From positions 62,001-126,000 of the forward strand of contig NZ_WLYS01000006.1 in NCBI RefSeq assembly GCF_011316935.1: DNA of 64,000 nt, in the 5' to 3' direction. The notes below the pieces were generated by a model. The model was not told the origin of the DNA. It made no database searches and saw only the letters and a program-made list of their open reading frames with translations. Position 1 is the first letter of the stretch, and each line of letters starts with the position of its first letter. Source of the stretch: Sphingobacterium chungjuense (lineage in GTDB: Bacteria > Bacteroidota > Bacteroidia > Sphingobacteriales > Sphingobacteriaceae). Both the position numbers and the translations under genes were made by a program. This document shows positions 8,658 through 17,610 of this stretch, one piece after another.

Positions 8658-10034
8658 ATGAGCACATTACAATTAGTTTGGAAGAATATTACTCAGCAGC
8701 TTGGTTCGGCACTATTAAGCATTTTACTGACGGCTTTTGGTGTGGCCATTTTGGTGGTGATCTATATTACGAGTGATACGTTTGAAAAGCAACTGGACAA
8801 TAACAGCAAAAACATTGACTTAGTGATCGGAGCCAAAGGCAGTCCGTTACAATTGATTCTAAGTTCCATTTATCATGTGGATTACCCGACGGGTAATATT
8901 TTACTGTCGGATGCGCTCCAATTTCGCGACAATCCCTTAGTGGATTTGGCCGTGCCCATGTCGTTGGGCGATAATTTCAATGGACATCGTATTATCGGAA
9001 CCGATAGCACTTATTTTGAGCTATATGAATTGGAAATCGCACAGGGCGGTATGTGGAACAAAAGCTTTGAAACAGTTATTGGGAGCGAAACTGCACAGAA
9101 GAACAACTTGAAAATTGGTGATCCAGTACATAGCGCGCATGGGTTAGCAGAAAATGGTCATGTGCACGATGAGCATCCATTTACTGTAGTTGGTATTTTA
9201 GCGCCTACTGGAACAGTCGTCGACAATTTGCTATTATGTGACTTAGCCAGTATCTGGGATGTACACGATATTGCACATGATGATGACCACGTGCATGCAG
9301 ATGGAGATCATGCACATAATCACGAGTCGCACGATCATGAACATGATCACGATGATCATCATCATACGATGGATGCACATGACGACGATCATGACCATCA
9401 ACACCCTGAAGAAAACGCGCACGTGCATGAGCAAGATACGGCTAGCGTACAAGTCGTGAAGAGCATCGGCGATGATGTGTACAAATCACAAGGTTTGGAG
9501 ATCACTTCTTTGCTGATCAGATACAGTAGTCCAGCTGCGATCAGCACCTTACCGCGTATGGTCAACCAATCCACTGCTATGCAAGCCGCTTCTCCTGCGA
9601 TGGAAACTACACGCTTGTTCTCCCTGTTAGGTGTAGGCATTGATTCTCTAGAAATACTGGCTTACGTAATTATGCTAATTGCCGGATTAAGTGTATTTAT
9701 TAGCTTATACAACGCGCTAAAAGAGCGGAAGTACGATCTGGCTGTCATGCGATCATTAGGTGCTGGAAAGACTAAACTTTTCACTTTAGTGATAGTCGAA
9801 GGATTAGTTATTACACTAATTGGCGGTGTGGTTGGATTATTATTAGGTCATTTGGCCTTGTATTACATCAGCACACAGACGGGACAAAGTGCCGATTTTA
9901 TCCAAGCATTGGCCGTGAGTCCAACAGAATTGTTGATTCTAGTCATTGCGGCAGCAATCGGGACCATTGCCGCTATATTACCCGCTATCAAAGCGTACAA
10001 CACAACGATATCCACCATTTTGGGTGACAAATAA
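8658..10034 (+). CDS. FtsX-like ABC permease with histidine-rich periplasmic loop
   Basis: A 458-residue permease of the MacB/FtsX type. One membrane helix lies near residues 15-38, a large periplasmic domain spans about 40-320, and three helices lie near 330-450 with the FtsX-domain motif LKERKYDLAVMRSLGAGK at about 355. Residues 203-260, within the periplasmic domain, hold 20 histidines in 58 residues alternating with Asp and Glu, for example HDHEHDHDDHHH, and a further HVHDEH lies shortly before. Such runs bind Zn, Ni or Cu. Gene order ATPase-permease-DUF3299 resembles the zinc-regulated Zrg transporter set known in Vibrio, in which a separate histidine-rich protein is present; here the histidines are inside the permease. 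The zinc link is inference; the permease family is clear. Confidence 0.88.
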   Translation: MSTLQLVWKNITQQLGSALLSILLTAFGVAILVVIYITSDTFEKQLDNNSKNIDLVIGAKGSPLQLILSSIYHVDYPTGNILLSDALQFRDNPLVDLAVPMSLGDNFNGHRIIGTDSTYFELYELEIAQGGMWNKSFETVIGSETAQKNNLKIGDPVHSAHGLAENGHVHDEHPFTVVGILAPTGTVVDNLLLCDLASIWDVHDIAHDDDHVHADGDHAHNHESHDHEHDHDDHHHTMDAHDDDHDHQHPEENAHVHEQDTASVQVVKSIGDDVYKSQGLEITSLLIRYSSPAAISTLPRMVNQSTAMQAASPAMETTRLFSLLGVGIDSLEILAYVIMLIAGLSVFISLYNALKERKYDLAVMRSLGAGKTKLFTLVIVEGLVITLIGGVVGLLLGHLALYYISTQTGQSADFIQALAVSPTELLILVIAAAIGTIAAILPAIKAYNTTISTILGDK

Positions 10035-10050
10035 CATGATAAACAACACG

Positions 10051-10542
10051 ATGAAACAGATATTTATAGCAATTCTCTTTTCTATTGCGACTTATACAGC
10101 ACAAGCGCAGATCGGTGGTGGCAATCAGTTTCCGGGTATGGAAGTACCGGATCATACACCGATGATGAATAAAACTTGGGAGGCCATCGACAAGATGATG
10201 TACAAAGTAACGACCCAAGGAAATAAGAAAATCTATACGCCAGAATATCCGCCAGTGCTTAAGGCCATGGAAAATAAACAAGTGGACTTGCCGGGCTATA
10301 TGGTACCGCTCAAAAGCGGCAGAAATCACAGTACGTTTATGATATCGGTGCTTCCACTGGCGCAATGTCAGTTTTGTGGTACAAATGGTATTCCGCCGAT
10401 GGTGGAAATCATCATGAAAAATGGCACAACGGTCAAATTCTCCGACGAACCAGTCAAACTAAGAGGCAAAATGGTCTTCAACCCAGAACCACTGAAAGGC
10501 AATTCTGAAATCCAGATTGTGGATGCCGTTGTGGTTAAATAA
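10051..10542 (+). CDS. DUF3299-like periplasmic protein
   Basis: About 163 residues from the ATG at 10051 (a possible start at 10036 adds five residues). A Sec signal ends near YTAQA. The core has DLPGYMVPL followed by MISVLPLAQCQFCGTNGIPP and a beta-segment KLRGKMVFNP. This order (PGYMVPL, a hydrophobic strand, cysteine pair, then PPMVE) is that of DUF3299 proteins. The CQFC pair could bind metal or form a disulfide. The gene starts 16 bases after the permease stop and is followed at once by a 24-bp terminator, so it is the last gene of the ABC operon. DUF3299 genes neighbour Zn-regulated ABC genes in proteobacteria, supporting a metal-related job. Function unproven. Confidence 0.68.
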   Translation: MKQIFIAILFSIATYTAQAQIGGGNQFPGMEVPDHTPMMNKTWEAIDKMMYKVTTQGNKKIYTPEYPPVLKAMENKQVDLPGYMVPLKSGRNHSTFMISVLPLAQCQFCGTNGIPPMVEIIMKNGTTVKFSDEPVKLRGKMVFNPEPLKGNSEIQIVDAVVVK

Positions 10543-10555
10543 TCGGATATTTGAT

Positions 10556-10606
10556 ACGCATAAGAAGGGGTTTTCTGCCGATGGCAGAAAACCCCTTCTT
10601 ATGCGT
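10556..10606. terminator. 24-bp terminator hairpin
   Basis: A perfect 24-bp stem (10556-10579 with 10583-10606) with a three-base loop lies between the convergent DUF3299-like and rsmE genes. It can serve both strands, though the T-run is modest. Confidence 0.82.
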
Positions 10607-10619
10607 TGTCGTGTTGTTA

Positions 10620-11339
10620 TTATCGGTTCAATACCGACACTTCAGCTGTAGCCATCAATGCCGCCGTTTCGGTACGCAGGCGGCTTTCACCCAGCGACAT
10701 CATCTGGAAGCCATCGGTCATTGCTGATGCGATTTCCTTTTCGGAAAAATCACCTTCTGGTCCTATCAAAATGAGGTAAGCAGATTGCGATGGAAAGATC
10801 GTGTTGAGATATGCCTTTTCCATATCGACGCAGTGCGCGATCGCTTTATGAACCGTCGCACTAGCGGCACGTTGTTGCTCCATAAAGTGCGCAAAAGAAA
10901 TGGCTGGATTGATCTGCGGAAGGTACGCCTTCAGCGATTGCTTCATGGCCGCTACCGCTACTTTGGTCAATCGATCCACCTTGACTTCTTTTCGCTCAGA
11001 ATGCTCACAGATAATCGGTGTAATCTCGTCTACCCCGATCTCCGTCGCTTTTTCGATAAACCACTCCAGTCGATCTATATTCTTCGTTGGTGCGATCGCG
11101 ATATGTAGGAAATAATTTCTTTTTTGAAATTCGCGTTCGTACGATAAAATCCTTAACGCGGTACGCTTTGGATGGGCATCAATGATTTCTGCTTGCAGCA
11201 GATCGCCTGCACCATTCACCAAGTGCACTGTACTGCCTATTTGCAAACGAAGCACGCGAATGGCGTGCTTGCTTTCTTCCTCCGAAAGGAGGTATTCGGT
11301 GTGCGTATGCTGCACATCTGGAGTATAGAATAACAACAT
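10620..11339 (-). CDS. rsmE: 16S rRNA (uracil-1498-N3)-methyltransferase
   Basis: A 239-residue SPOUT methyltransferase. An N-terminal PUA-like RNA-binding part (1-70, with EESKHAIRVLRL) precedes the knotted catalytic domain. Diagnostic motifs are GPEGDFSEKEI (about residue 190), whose glycines bind AdoMet, and SLGESRLRTETA near 215. Lys/Glu-rich segment WFIEKATEIGVDEITP is also typical of RsmE. It methylates U1498 in helix 44 of 16S rRNA. The start lies three bases after the CorC-like gene stop, so it is the last gene of a four-gene minus-strand run (DedA, pyrophosphatase, CorC-like, RsmE). Assignment is strong. Confidence 0.95.
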   Translation of the reverse strand: MLLFYTPDVQHTHTEYLLSEEESKHAIRVLRLQIGSTVHLVNGAGDLLQAEIIDAHPKRTALRILSYEREFQKRNYFLHIAIAPTKNIDRLEWFIEKATEIGVDEITPIICEHSERKEVKVDRLTKVAVAAMKQSLKAYLPQINPAISFAHFMEQQRAASATVHKAIAHCVDMEKAYLNTIFPSQSAYLILIGPEGDFSEKEIASAMTDGFQMMSLGESRLRTETAALMATAEVSVLNR

Positions 11340-11342
11340 AAA

Positions 11343-12662
11343 TTAATCTTCGTAATCGGAATCATCGTGTGGCTTTTCTACCAAATCTAATTTCACAAAT
11401 TCTATATTTTGCTGTGTCTTTTTCATGATGGTGAAAATATATCCCAGATCTTCACAACTATCTCCCACGTCAGGAATGCGCTCAAATACGTGGCTCACCA
11501 ATCCAGCTATCGTATCATAATCAGAGCTTTCTGGCAATTCCAAAGGCAAGAATTCATTGACATCGTGCACGTTTGCACCTGCATCTACCATAAATTCGGT
11601 ATCCGAGATACGCTCTACTAATGGCGTTTCTTCATCGTACTCATCTTGGATATCACCCACTAACTCTTCCACGATATCTTCGAGCGTCACCATACCGGCA
11701 GTACCACCAAATTCATCCAATACAAAAGCAATCTGTATACGTTTCTGCTGGAATTCGGCCATTAGATCGTTGATCTTTTTGGTTTCTGGAATGAAGTATG
11801 GCTTACGCATAATGCGCTTAAGCACCACTTCTTTTCCTTTAGCTACGATTGGAAGTAGATCTTTGGTATGCACCAAACCAATAATTTGGTCAATATTATC
11901 TTGATAGATAGGCACCCGAGAATATCCTTCTTCTGTAACTCGATTAATGAAATGTTCTGGCGTCTCATTCACTTCAGCTGCCAGGATCTTCGTGCGCGGA
12001 ACCATGATATTCTTAACAATACGCTCGTTGAAATCAAATACATTCTTGATCAGCTCGTGCTCTGATGTATTCAGGGCGCCACTTTCGCGGCCTTTTTCTA
12101 ATAGATATTGTAATTCTTCGGATGAATGGCTGACTTCATGTGCATTGACCTGAATACCAATTAGCTTGAGCAATTGGTTAGCGAAGCCATTCAAGATCCA
12201 AATGATGGGTTTGAAAACATAATAAAAAAACTGTAGCGGCAATGCGATGCGCATCGTCGTAGCTACTGGTTTTTGGATGGCGATAGATTTAGGCGCTAGC
12301 TCACCAAAAACAATGTGTAAGAATGTGATGATAGCAAAAGCTAGTACATGTCCCAAATTGGTCGCCCAGCGTCCGGTCAGTTCCACATTGAAGAAACCAA
12401 ACATGTTATTCACAATCTCTGTCATCACCTTCTCACCTACCCAACCTAAAGCCAAGGAGGCCAAGGTAATACCCAATTGAGTAGCGGCAAGGTAACCATC
12501 TAGGTGTTCGGTAATATTTTTGGCCATCGCGGCCACTTTGCTACCAGACTTTGCTTGAAGCTCAATCTGTGATGCCCGGACTTTTACGATTGCGAATTCT
12601 GCCGCAACAAAAAATCCGTTAGCAAGAACCAAGAAGATTGTCCAAAAAATATCGAGACCCAT
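11343..12662 (-). CDS. CNNM/CorC family membrane protein (hemolysin family)
   Basis: A 439-residue protein with three parts. The DUF21/CNNM membrane domain (about 1-190) includes ILVLANGFFVAAEFAIVKVR and a later helix pair. Two CBS modules (about 205-335) include IMVPRTKI and EGYSRVPIYQDNIDQIIGLV. A CorC/HlyC C-terminal domain (about 350-425) follows with DYDTIAGLV. Members affect Mg2+ or Co2+ homeostasis; the older name hemolysin is not a function claim. The gene is 13 bases downstream of pyrophosphatase and three upstream of rsmE, so it is co-transcribed. A link to Mg2+-dependent pyrophosphatase is appealing but only positional. Confidence 0.92.
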   Translation of the reverse strand: MGLDIFWTIFLVLANGFFVAAEFAIVKVRASQIELQAKSGSKVAAMAKNITEHLDGYLAATQLGITLASLALGWVGEKVMTEIVNNMFGFFNVELTGRWATNLGHVLAFAIITFLHIVFGELAPKSIAIQKPVATTMRIALPLQFFYYVFKPIIWILNGFANQLLKLIGIQVNAHEVSHSSEELQYLLEKGRESGALNTSEHELIKNVFDFNERIVKNIMVPRTKILAAEVNETPEHFINRVTEEGYSRVPIYQDNIDQIIGLVHTKDLLPIVAKGKEVVLKRIMRKPYFIPETKKINDLMAEFQQKRIQIAFVLDEFGGTAGMVTLEDIVEELVGDIQDEYDEETPLVERISDTEFMVDAGANVHDVNEFLPLELPESSDYDTIAGLVSHVFERIPDVGDSCEDLGYIFTIMKKTQQNIEFVKLDLVEKPHDDSDYED

Positions 12663-12675
12663 TTACTTTTCGTAT

Positions 12676-13218
12676 CTATTTATTACCAAACTCTTTCTTA
12701 TACAATTCAATGCTCTCTAAAATAACATTTTCTGCATAAGTTCTGCCATATAAATTTTCGATCGTCACGTTTTTATTCTCCAGAGCTTTATAGTCTTGGA
12801 AGAAACGGACAATTTCTTTCATCGTATGCGGAGGTAATTCCGAAAGATCATTGATGTAATTCACTGACATATCATGTTTAGCAACCGCAATGATCTTATC
12901 ATCTTGCTCACCACCATCTATCATGTGCATTACGCCTACAACTTTAGCTTCGATCAGACTCATTGGGTATACATCTACAGAACAAAGCACTAAGATATCT
13001 AAAGGATCTTTATCATCACAATAGGTCTGTGGGATGAAACCGTAATTCGCTGGATACATCACCGAAGAAAATAGCACGCGATCCAATTTGATTAAGCCGC
13101 TATCTTTGTCGATTTCATACTTTGCTTTTGATCCTTTTGGGATTTCGATAATTGCATTTACGGAACTAGGCAAGTCTTCGCCAGGCGATACTTGATGCCA
13201 AGGGTGTTGTGTACTCAT
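12676..13218 (-). CDS. ppa: Inorganic pyrophosphatase, family I
   Basis: A 180-residue soluble family I enzyme hydrolysing pyrophosphate to phosphate with Mg2+, driving biosynthesis forward. Characteristic segments are [15 protein letters not shown] (about 25-39), [11 protein letters not shown] (about 55-65) and [11 protein letters not shown] with the metal-binding aspartates (about 69-79). The second position of the signature is Lys (DKDPLD) rather than the commoner Ser, Gly, Asp or Asn, as seen in some homologs. Length matches the family. It sits between DedA (8-base gap) and the CorC-like gene (13-base gap) in one run. Start ATG at 13218 is supported by the conserved N-terminal HPWHQVSPG. 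Confidence 0.95.
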   Translation of the reverse strand: MSTQHPWHQVSPGEDLPSSVNAIIEIPKGSKAKYEIDKDSGLIKLDRVLFSSVMYPANYGFIPQTYCDDKDPLDILVLCSVDVYPMSLIEAKVVGVMHMIDGGEQDDKIIAVAKHDMSVNYINDLSELPPHTMKEIVRFFQDYKALENKNVTIENLYGRTYAENVILESIELYKKEFGNK

Positions 13219-13226
13219 GTAATGTA

Positions 13227-13877
13227 TTAACTATTTAATTTTTTGTTTTTAAGGTCTTTGAGTCGACGTCTGAGCAACGCAATAGCGATCGGCAAGAAAG
13301 CCACTACAATCAATCCGACGATGATATATTCCACATAATTAATTACTTCAGGAAATTTTACCCCGAGGTAATAACCGGTCAATGTTAGTAAGGACACCCA
13401 CAAAAAGGCGCCAATAAAATTATATAAAACGAATTTACGGAAATTCAACTGTACTACACCCGCAAATATGGGAGCAAATGTACGTATAATTGGAACAAAG
13501 CGCCCGATAATCAGCGCAGTACCGCCCCATTTCTGGAAAAACTCTTCGGCCATCACGACATATTTGCGCTTGAATAGGATTGAGTCTTGACGCTTAAATA
13601 GCATCGGCCCGGCTCGATTACCAAACCAGTAACCGACAAAATTACCTAGTACGCCCGCGCTAAGTATTCCTAAATAAAGTGTGATAATATCTACGTCTAT
13701 TTTGCCCAAAGCGCAGAATAAACCGGCTAAAAACAACAAGTAATCGCCAGGTAAAAAGAACCCAAAAAATAGACCCGTCTCTGCAAAAACGATAAGACAA
13801 ACGATGTAAAACCCACCGTGACTAAGTAGGTATTCAGGATCCATCAATTGCTGAAATGATAATAGAAATTCTTGCAT
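13227..13877 (-). CDS. DedA family membrane protein
   Basis: About 216 residues from ATG at 13877 (an upstream TTG at 13886 would add three). It has the VTT/SNARE-associated domain: [14 protein letters not shown] (about 37-50), a membrane core, the family segment [29 protein letters not shown] (about residues 110-140) with conserved Arg and Pro residues, and a final helix followed by a basic tail [11 protein letters not shown]. DedA proteins are undecaprenyl-phosphate or phospholipid flippases in several bacteria. First gene of the run leading through pyrophosphatase, CorC-like and RsmE. Specific lipid unknown. Confidence 0.92.
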   Translation of the reverse strand: MQEFLLSFQQLMDPEYLLSHGGFYIVCLIVFAETGLFFGFFLPGDYLLFLAGLFCALGKIDVDIITLYLGILSAGVLGNFVGYWFGNRAGPMLFKRQDSILFKRKYVVMAEEFFQKWGGTALIIGRFVPIIRTFAPIFAGVVQLNFRKFVLYNFIGAFLWVSLLTLTGYYLGVKFPEVINYVEYIIVGLIVVAFLPIAIALLRRRLKDLKNKKLNS

Positions 13878-13985
13878 ATTGATCAAATTACGTCCCTAGT
13901 ATCCATCTGCACCTTGGGTTGCAGAAAGACAATTCTCCAAAATTGTAATCTGTATAATGGATGACTCGTATGGGAGGTCGGTGGC

Positions 13986-14396
13986 TTATCCATGCGTGAC
14001 TTTAGAGATGGATTCTCGTATTTCTTCAGAGATCGCTAACATATCGTCCTCAGAAAATTCCAACTTTGGCTTTTCAAAATTCAAATCCGAAATCGCATTG
14101 ATGGGCACTAAGTGGATGTGCGCGTGTGCTACTTCTAATCCGACAACAGCAATGCCCACTCGTTCGCAAGGGATTGCTTTTCTGATACCTTGTGCCACAA
14201 TTTTGGCAAACATCCACATGCCCATGTAAGCATCATCACCGATATCAAATATATAATCTGTCTCTTCTTTTGGAATCACTAGCACGTGTCCTTTGGCAAT
14301 CGGTCTTACATCAAGAAAAGCGAGAAAATCATTGCTTTCAGCCACTTTGTATGCAGGTATCTCACCAGAGACGATTTTCGAAAATATTGTAGACAT
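13986..14396 (-). CDS. HIT family nucleotide hydrolase
   Basis: A 136-residue histidine-triad protein. FSKIVSGEIPAYKVAE near the start and the catalytic HAHIHLVP (H91, H93, H95) identify the family, which hydrolyses AMP-lysine, AMP-NH2 or dinucleotide substrates; H93 or H95 would be nucleophile-side residues. It lies 200 bases downstream of greA and 108 upstream of DedA on the same strand, with a promoter-like element at 14493-14500, so it is probably transcribed on its own or with DedA. Substrate not deducible. Confidence 0.93.
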   Translation of the reverse strand: MSTIFSKIVSGEIPAYKVAESNDFLAFLDVRPIAKGHVLVIPKEETDYIFDIGDDAYMGMWMFAKIVAQGIRKAIPCERVGIAVVGLEVAHAHIHLVPINAISDLNFEKPKLEFSEDDMLAISEEIRESISKVTHG

Positions 14397-14492
14397 AACT
14401 ACTTTTAATGTATAATAAACTGGGATCTACTCATGACAACATCTCACTTTATACTTTGTTTGATATCCTCATCGCTGCCCAGCAATCATTAG

Positions 14493-14500
14493 CAAATATA
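14493..14500 (-). promoter_or_regulatory. Putative -7 element for HIT gene
   Basis: On the minus strand this reads TATATTTG, matching TAnnTTTG, 97 bases upstream of the HIT start and next to the greA terminator tail. No -33 element seen. Confidence 0.33.
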
Positions 14501-14546
14501 ACAAAAAAAAGAAAGAAGTCGGAACATGCTTGCTTGACTTCTTTCT
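14501..14546 (-). terminator. Terminator after greA
   Basis: An 11-bp stem (14510-14520 with 14536-14546, 15-base loop) is followed on the minus strand by a run of T. A second 9-bp hairpin (14564-14572 with 14580-14588) lies between it and the greA stop. Confidence 0.8.
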
Positions 14547-14605
14547 AAGTTATCGCGAGGATTTGTGCGGTTATGGCAGAACCGCACATAACCACTACTA
14601 CTTTT

Positions 14606-15079
14606 CTAGCGAGATATTTCTAAGACTTCTAGGTTCAACTCGCCCGCAGGTACCGTAACCGTAGCGACATCACCTACTTTCAATCCTAAAAGACCCTGCG
14701 CAATCGGTGACTTTACAGAGATCTTACCAGACTTGAAATCTGCTTCTGTCTCCGACACCAACTGATAGGTCATTACTGCGCCATTTTTCACGTTTTTGAT
14801 CTTCACGATCGACAGAGCCAATACCTTCGATGTATCTAGGTTGGATTCATCAATCACACGTGCTGTAGACAATACCGTTTCTAATTTGGCGATCTTAGCC
14901 TCGTGCAAACCTTGCGCTTCTTTTGCGGCATCATATTCCGCATTCTCTGAAAGATCTCCTTTGTCTCTCGCTTCGGCAATGGCATTTGCGATCTTTGTGC
15001 GTCCCTCCGTCTTCAAATACTGCAATTCTTCACGAAGCTTGACTAATCCCTCTTCCGTATAATAAGTTACTTCTGCCAT
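14606..15079 (-). CDS. greA: Transcription elongation factor GreA
   Basis: A 157-residue protein of normal GreA length. The N-terminal coiled coil (about 1-75) includes EGLVKLREELQYLK and the acidic tip DKGDLSENAEYDAAKEAQ, whose Asp/Glu pair enters the RNA polymerase secondary channel to stimulate cleavage of backtracked RNA. The C-terminal FKBP-like domain has SPIAQGLLGLKVGDVATV. The final residues LNLEVLEISR match the family end. It is downstream of the response regulator but separated by a hairpin terminator, and has its own terminator. Confidence 0.97.
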   Translation of the reverse strand: MAEVTYYTEEGLVKLREELQYLKTEGRTKIANAIAEARDKGDLSENAEYDAAKEAQGLHEAKIAKLETVLSTARVIDESNLDTSKVLALSIVKIKNVKNGAVMTYQLVSETEADFKSGKISVKSPIAQGLLGLKVGDVATVTVPAGELNLEVLEISR

Positions 15080-15122
15080 AATAAACTATCTAATTAGCAC
15101 CATGTTATTTAATAATAGACAA

Positions 15123-15170
15123 TAAAAAAGGCAAGACCATACTATCCGTAATAGGACAACATGGCCTTGC
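15123..15170 (-). terminator. Terminator after two-component operon
   Basis: Read on the minus strand, GCAAGGCCAT pairs with ATGGTCTTGC (one G-U pair, 15161-15170 with 15131-15140) and TTTTTT follows. It separates the response regulator from greA. Confidence 0.75.
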
Positions 15171-15212
15171 TCATTATCACGAAAATAATGATCCGTATCT
15201 ATAAAAGCAAAT

Positions 15213-15920
15213 TTAATCTGGAATTTCAGACGTGTCATCGACAAACTTGTAGCCCAATCCGCGGACGGTCTGCAAATACGATGGTTTGTCTGGATTTTTT
15301 TCAATTTTCTTGCGCAAGCGCACTACGTGCATATCCAACGTGCGCGTATTCACGTTGGAACTGTAGCCCCATACTGCTTCCATCAGCTCGTCGCGTGTCA
15401 CGTCCTTTCCCTTGTTCCGAAGGAAGTGTAGTAAAATGCGATTTTCTAAAATGGTCAACTCAATTTTTTTCCCATCACGTACCAAAGAGTGGATATTAGG
15501 ATGATGTTCTGTCTGTCCAAAATGATATACTTCGGCGCCGGACTTAGGCACGAAGAAGCGTACTTTATTTTCGATCATGGCTACCAATACATCCATGTTG
15601 AACGGTTTGGTGATGTAGTCACTGACGCCGTAGCTATACGCATCGATTTTATCTACATCTTGTGATTTGGCCGTCATCATGATAATGATATTTTCAAATC
15701 CTGCCTTCCGCACAGACTGGCATACTTCGATCCCCTCTTTACCTGGTAACATCCAATCCAGCAACACGATATCGGGTTGCTTAGCGAGTATTTCTTTCTC
15801 AGCTTCTAAGCCATCTCCAAGTTGCAGTACCTGATAATTTTCTGTTTGTAGCCGATGACTTACCAAAAAACGTAAGTTTTCATCATCTTCTACAACAGCA
15901 ATCGTTATTTCTTTTTCCAT
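15213..15920 (-). CDS. OmpR/PhoB-family response regulator
   Basis: A 235-residue transcription factor. The receiver domain (1-125) has the acidic pair near VVEDDENLRF, the phosphoacceptor D55 in IVLLDWMLPG, and K in DYITKPF near residue 106. The C-terminal winged helix (about 135-230) has EVWGYSSNVNTRTLDMHVVRLRKKI and the end TVRGLGYKF. It follows the histidine kinase gene by 15 bases, and that in turn follows the S9-fold lipoprotein by 13 bases. The kinase is surely its partner. Targets are unknown; two inverted repeats upstream of the operon (19525-19566) are candidate binding sites. Confidence 0.95.
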   Translation of the reverse strand: MEKEITIAVVEDDENLRFLVSHRLQTENYQVLQLGDGLEAEKEILAKQPDIVLLDWMLPGKEGIEVCQSVRKAGFENIIIMMTAKSQDVDKIDAYSYGVSDYITKPFNMDVLVAMIENKVRFFVPKSGAEVYHFGQTEHHPNIHSLVRDGKKIELTILENRILLHFLRNKGKDVTRDELMEAVWGYSSNVNTRTLDMHVVRLRKKIEKNPDKPSYLQTVRGLGYKFVDDTSEIPD

Positions 15921-15935
15921 GTGATTTTTTTGATC

Positions 15936-17597
15936 TTATTTGGGAAAGGTCAACGTAAATGTGGTGCCTTTACCCAATACACTTTCCACTCGGATTTCTC
16001 CGCCCATAAACTCCGTGATTTCTTTGCAAAAAGCTAAACCCAAGCCTATGCTACCACCTTGATTATATTGATTCTGTATACGATAAAACTTCTTAAATAT
16101 ATTTTTCAATTCATTCTTCGCAATTCCTATTCCTCGGTCGCTAAATATGATAACAAAGTTTTTCTTTGTTTGCTCTACCTCGACATGAATAAAACGATGA
16201 CCAGCTTCAGAATATTTGTAAGCGTTGTCTACCAGATTGTGAAAGACAGACGCTAAAAGAATAGGGTCAGTGTGCAATTCGTCCGTAACATCGATATTAT
16301 ATGTTAAGCTAATATCACTGTATTTGATACGACAAGCCTTAAATATCTCTTCGCAAAAGTCGTGCAAATTAATCCAATCCCCTTTATAAGGGATAGATTT
16401 GTTTTCAATTTGCGCGTAGGACAACAGCTTATTCATCAAGTTGTTGAGCTTATCTGCTTCTTGATCCAGAATACGGCCATACATTAGTCGCTCTTCGTCA
16501 GAAATTTTTTGTGCACTCTTGATATTATTCCCAGCGATCTTAATCACGCTCACTGGTGTTTTGAATTCGTGTGTCAGGTTATTGATAAAATCGTATTGCA
16601 GCCTGTACAGTCTATTGTTGTTATTAATATTACGATAAATTAGATATACTATCGATAACAGAATAAGATATAACACCGAAATACCCATCACTACCGGTAT
16701 TAACAATCGATATACCTCTTTGGTTATAAATTCTTTTGAAGAGTCAAATTTTATCTTAAAATCAGACAAGGCACCGGGCAGCGGCAGTTCGGTGGTATAA
16801 TAGGTCCTCTCCTCCATCGCCGCAGGATCGGTCAAAGGTGTAATGGATATCTTCTCATAATATCGTGGCTGCGTGTTACTCAACCGAAGTTTTTGCGGAT
16901 TGATTCGAAAAAGAAACATATCTTGCTCAAAGAAAGCATCTGGCAAGCTATCATTGAGGAGCAAGGTCTTGTATAGTAAAAGATCGCTAATGCGGGGAAT
17001 GTTGAGATATCCAATTTTGCCGGGCGAAAAGGAATAGAACACCCGATAGATTTCATCTTCTGTCAAGGTGGTAGATTCATTTACTTTCGCCAGATAATCA
17101 AAAAACTTAATAGCTGCATTATTAAAGTCACCCGCATATGGATCAGGTTCTTCCTGAAAGTTGGACTTGCTGTGCAAGCGATATTGATTATCCAAATTAA
17201 AACTAATGATCGATTTGGGATGAAAAAGCAAATTATCCCGATAGCGAACGCCACGACTTACGGTGCGCGAATTAGTTATAGTGACATCATAAAATACGAC
17301 CTCCTCTACAAAAGGATTTTTGCGAAGTGCTTGTTCTGCGTACTGCCTTGCTTGTATAGAATCCAAAAATCCCTGATAATAAGATAGCTCTGGAATACCA
17401 TTGTACAGAAATTCATTGAAGGGTTTTATCGTCGCGTCGAATACATCGGTCTTTCGATTATAGAACTCAGATTCTACGTGATTGGCAATCGTAGATCTTG
17501 CCAAACCAACGGCTACCACATAGAGTATGGTCACGATAGCCAGAAAGGCAATCAGCAAACCAAAATTCTTCTGATAGCGGACAACAGGTTGTGGCAC
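15936..17597 (-). CDS. Membrane sensor histidine kinase
   Basis: A 553-residue kinase. A first membrane helix (about 13-33), a periplasmic sensor of about 260 residues without a recognised fold, and a second helix (about 298-322, IPVVMGISVLYLILLSIVYL) lead to the HisKA domain with LTHEFKTPVSV, phospho-acceptor H343, and a HATPase domain with NLVDNAYKYS, DRGIGI and GLGLAFCKE. The periplasmic part contains repeated aromatic segments and ends in the barrel-like stretch PLPGALSDFKIKF. The gene lies between the S9-fold lipoprotein and the response regulator. The lipoprotein, placed in the envelope, is a natural candidate to modulate this sensor; that is inference from order only. Confidence 0.94.
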   Translation of the reverse strand: MPQPVVRYQKNFGLLIAFLAIVTILYVVAVGLARSTIANHVESEFYNRKTDVFDATIKPFNEFLYNGIPELSYYQGFLDSIQARQYAEQALRKNPFVEEVVFYDVTITNSRTVSRGVRYRDNLLFHPKSIISFNLDNQYRLHSKSNFQEEPDPYAGDFNNAAIKFFDYLAKVNESTTLTEDEIYRVFYSFSPGKIGYLNIPRISDLLLYKTLLLNDSLPDAFFEQDMFLFRINPQKLRLSNTQPRYYEKISITPLTDPAAMEERTYYTTELPLPGALSDFKIKFDSSKEFITKEVYRLLIPVVMGISVLYLILLSIVYLIYRNINNNNRLYRLQYDFINNLTHEFKTPVSVIKIAGNNIKSAQKISDEERLMYGRILDQEADKLNNLMNKLLSYAQIENKSIPYKGDWINLHDFCEEIFKACRIKYSDISLTYNIDVTDELHTDPILLASVFHNLVDNAYKYSEAGHRFIHVEVEQTKKNFVIIFSDRGIGIAKNELKNIFKKFYRIQNQYNQGGSIGLGLAFCKEITEFMGGEIRVESVLGKGTTFTLTFPK

Positions 17598-17610
17598 TTA
17601 GATTCCTTTT

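Noticed and set aside
9243-9459. Met/Ile-rich frames on both strands over the His-rich permease loop
   Set aside because: They arise from the CAT/GAT repeats that code for His and Asp; no gene features.
8002-10542. LolCDE lipoprotein release system
   Set aside because: The permease is single, has a His-rich loop and is followed by DUF3299, which fits a metal-linked set better than LolCDE.
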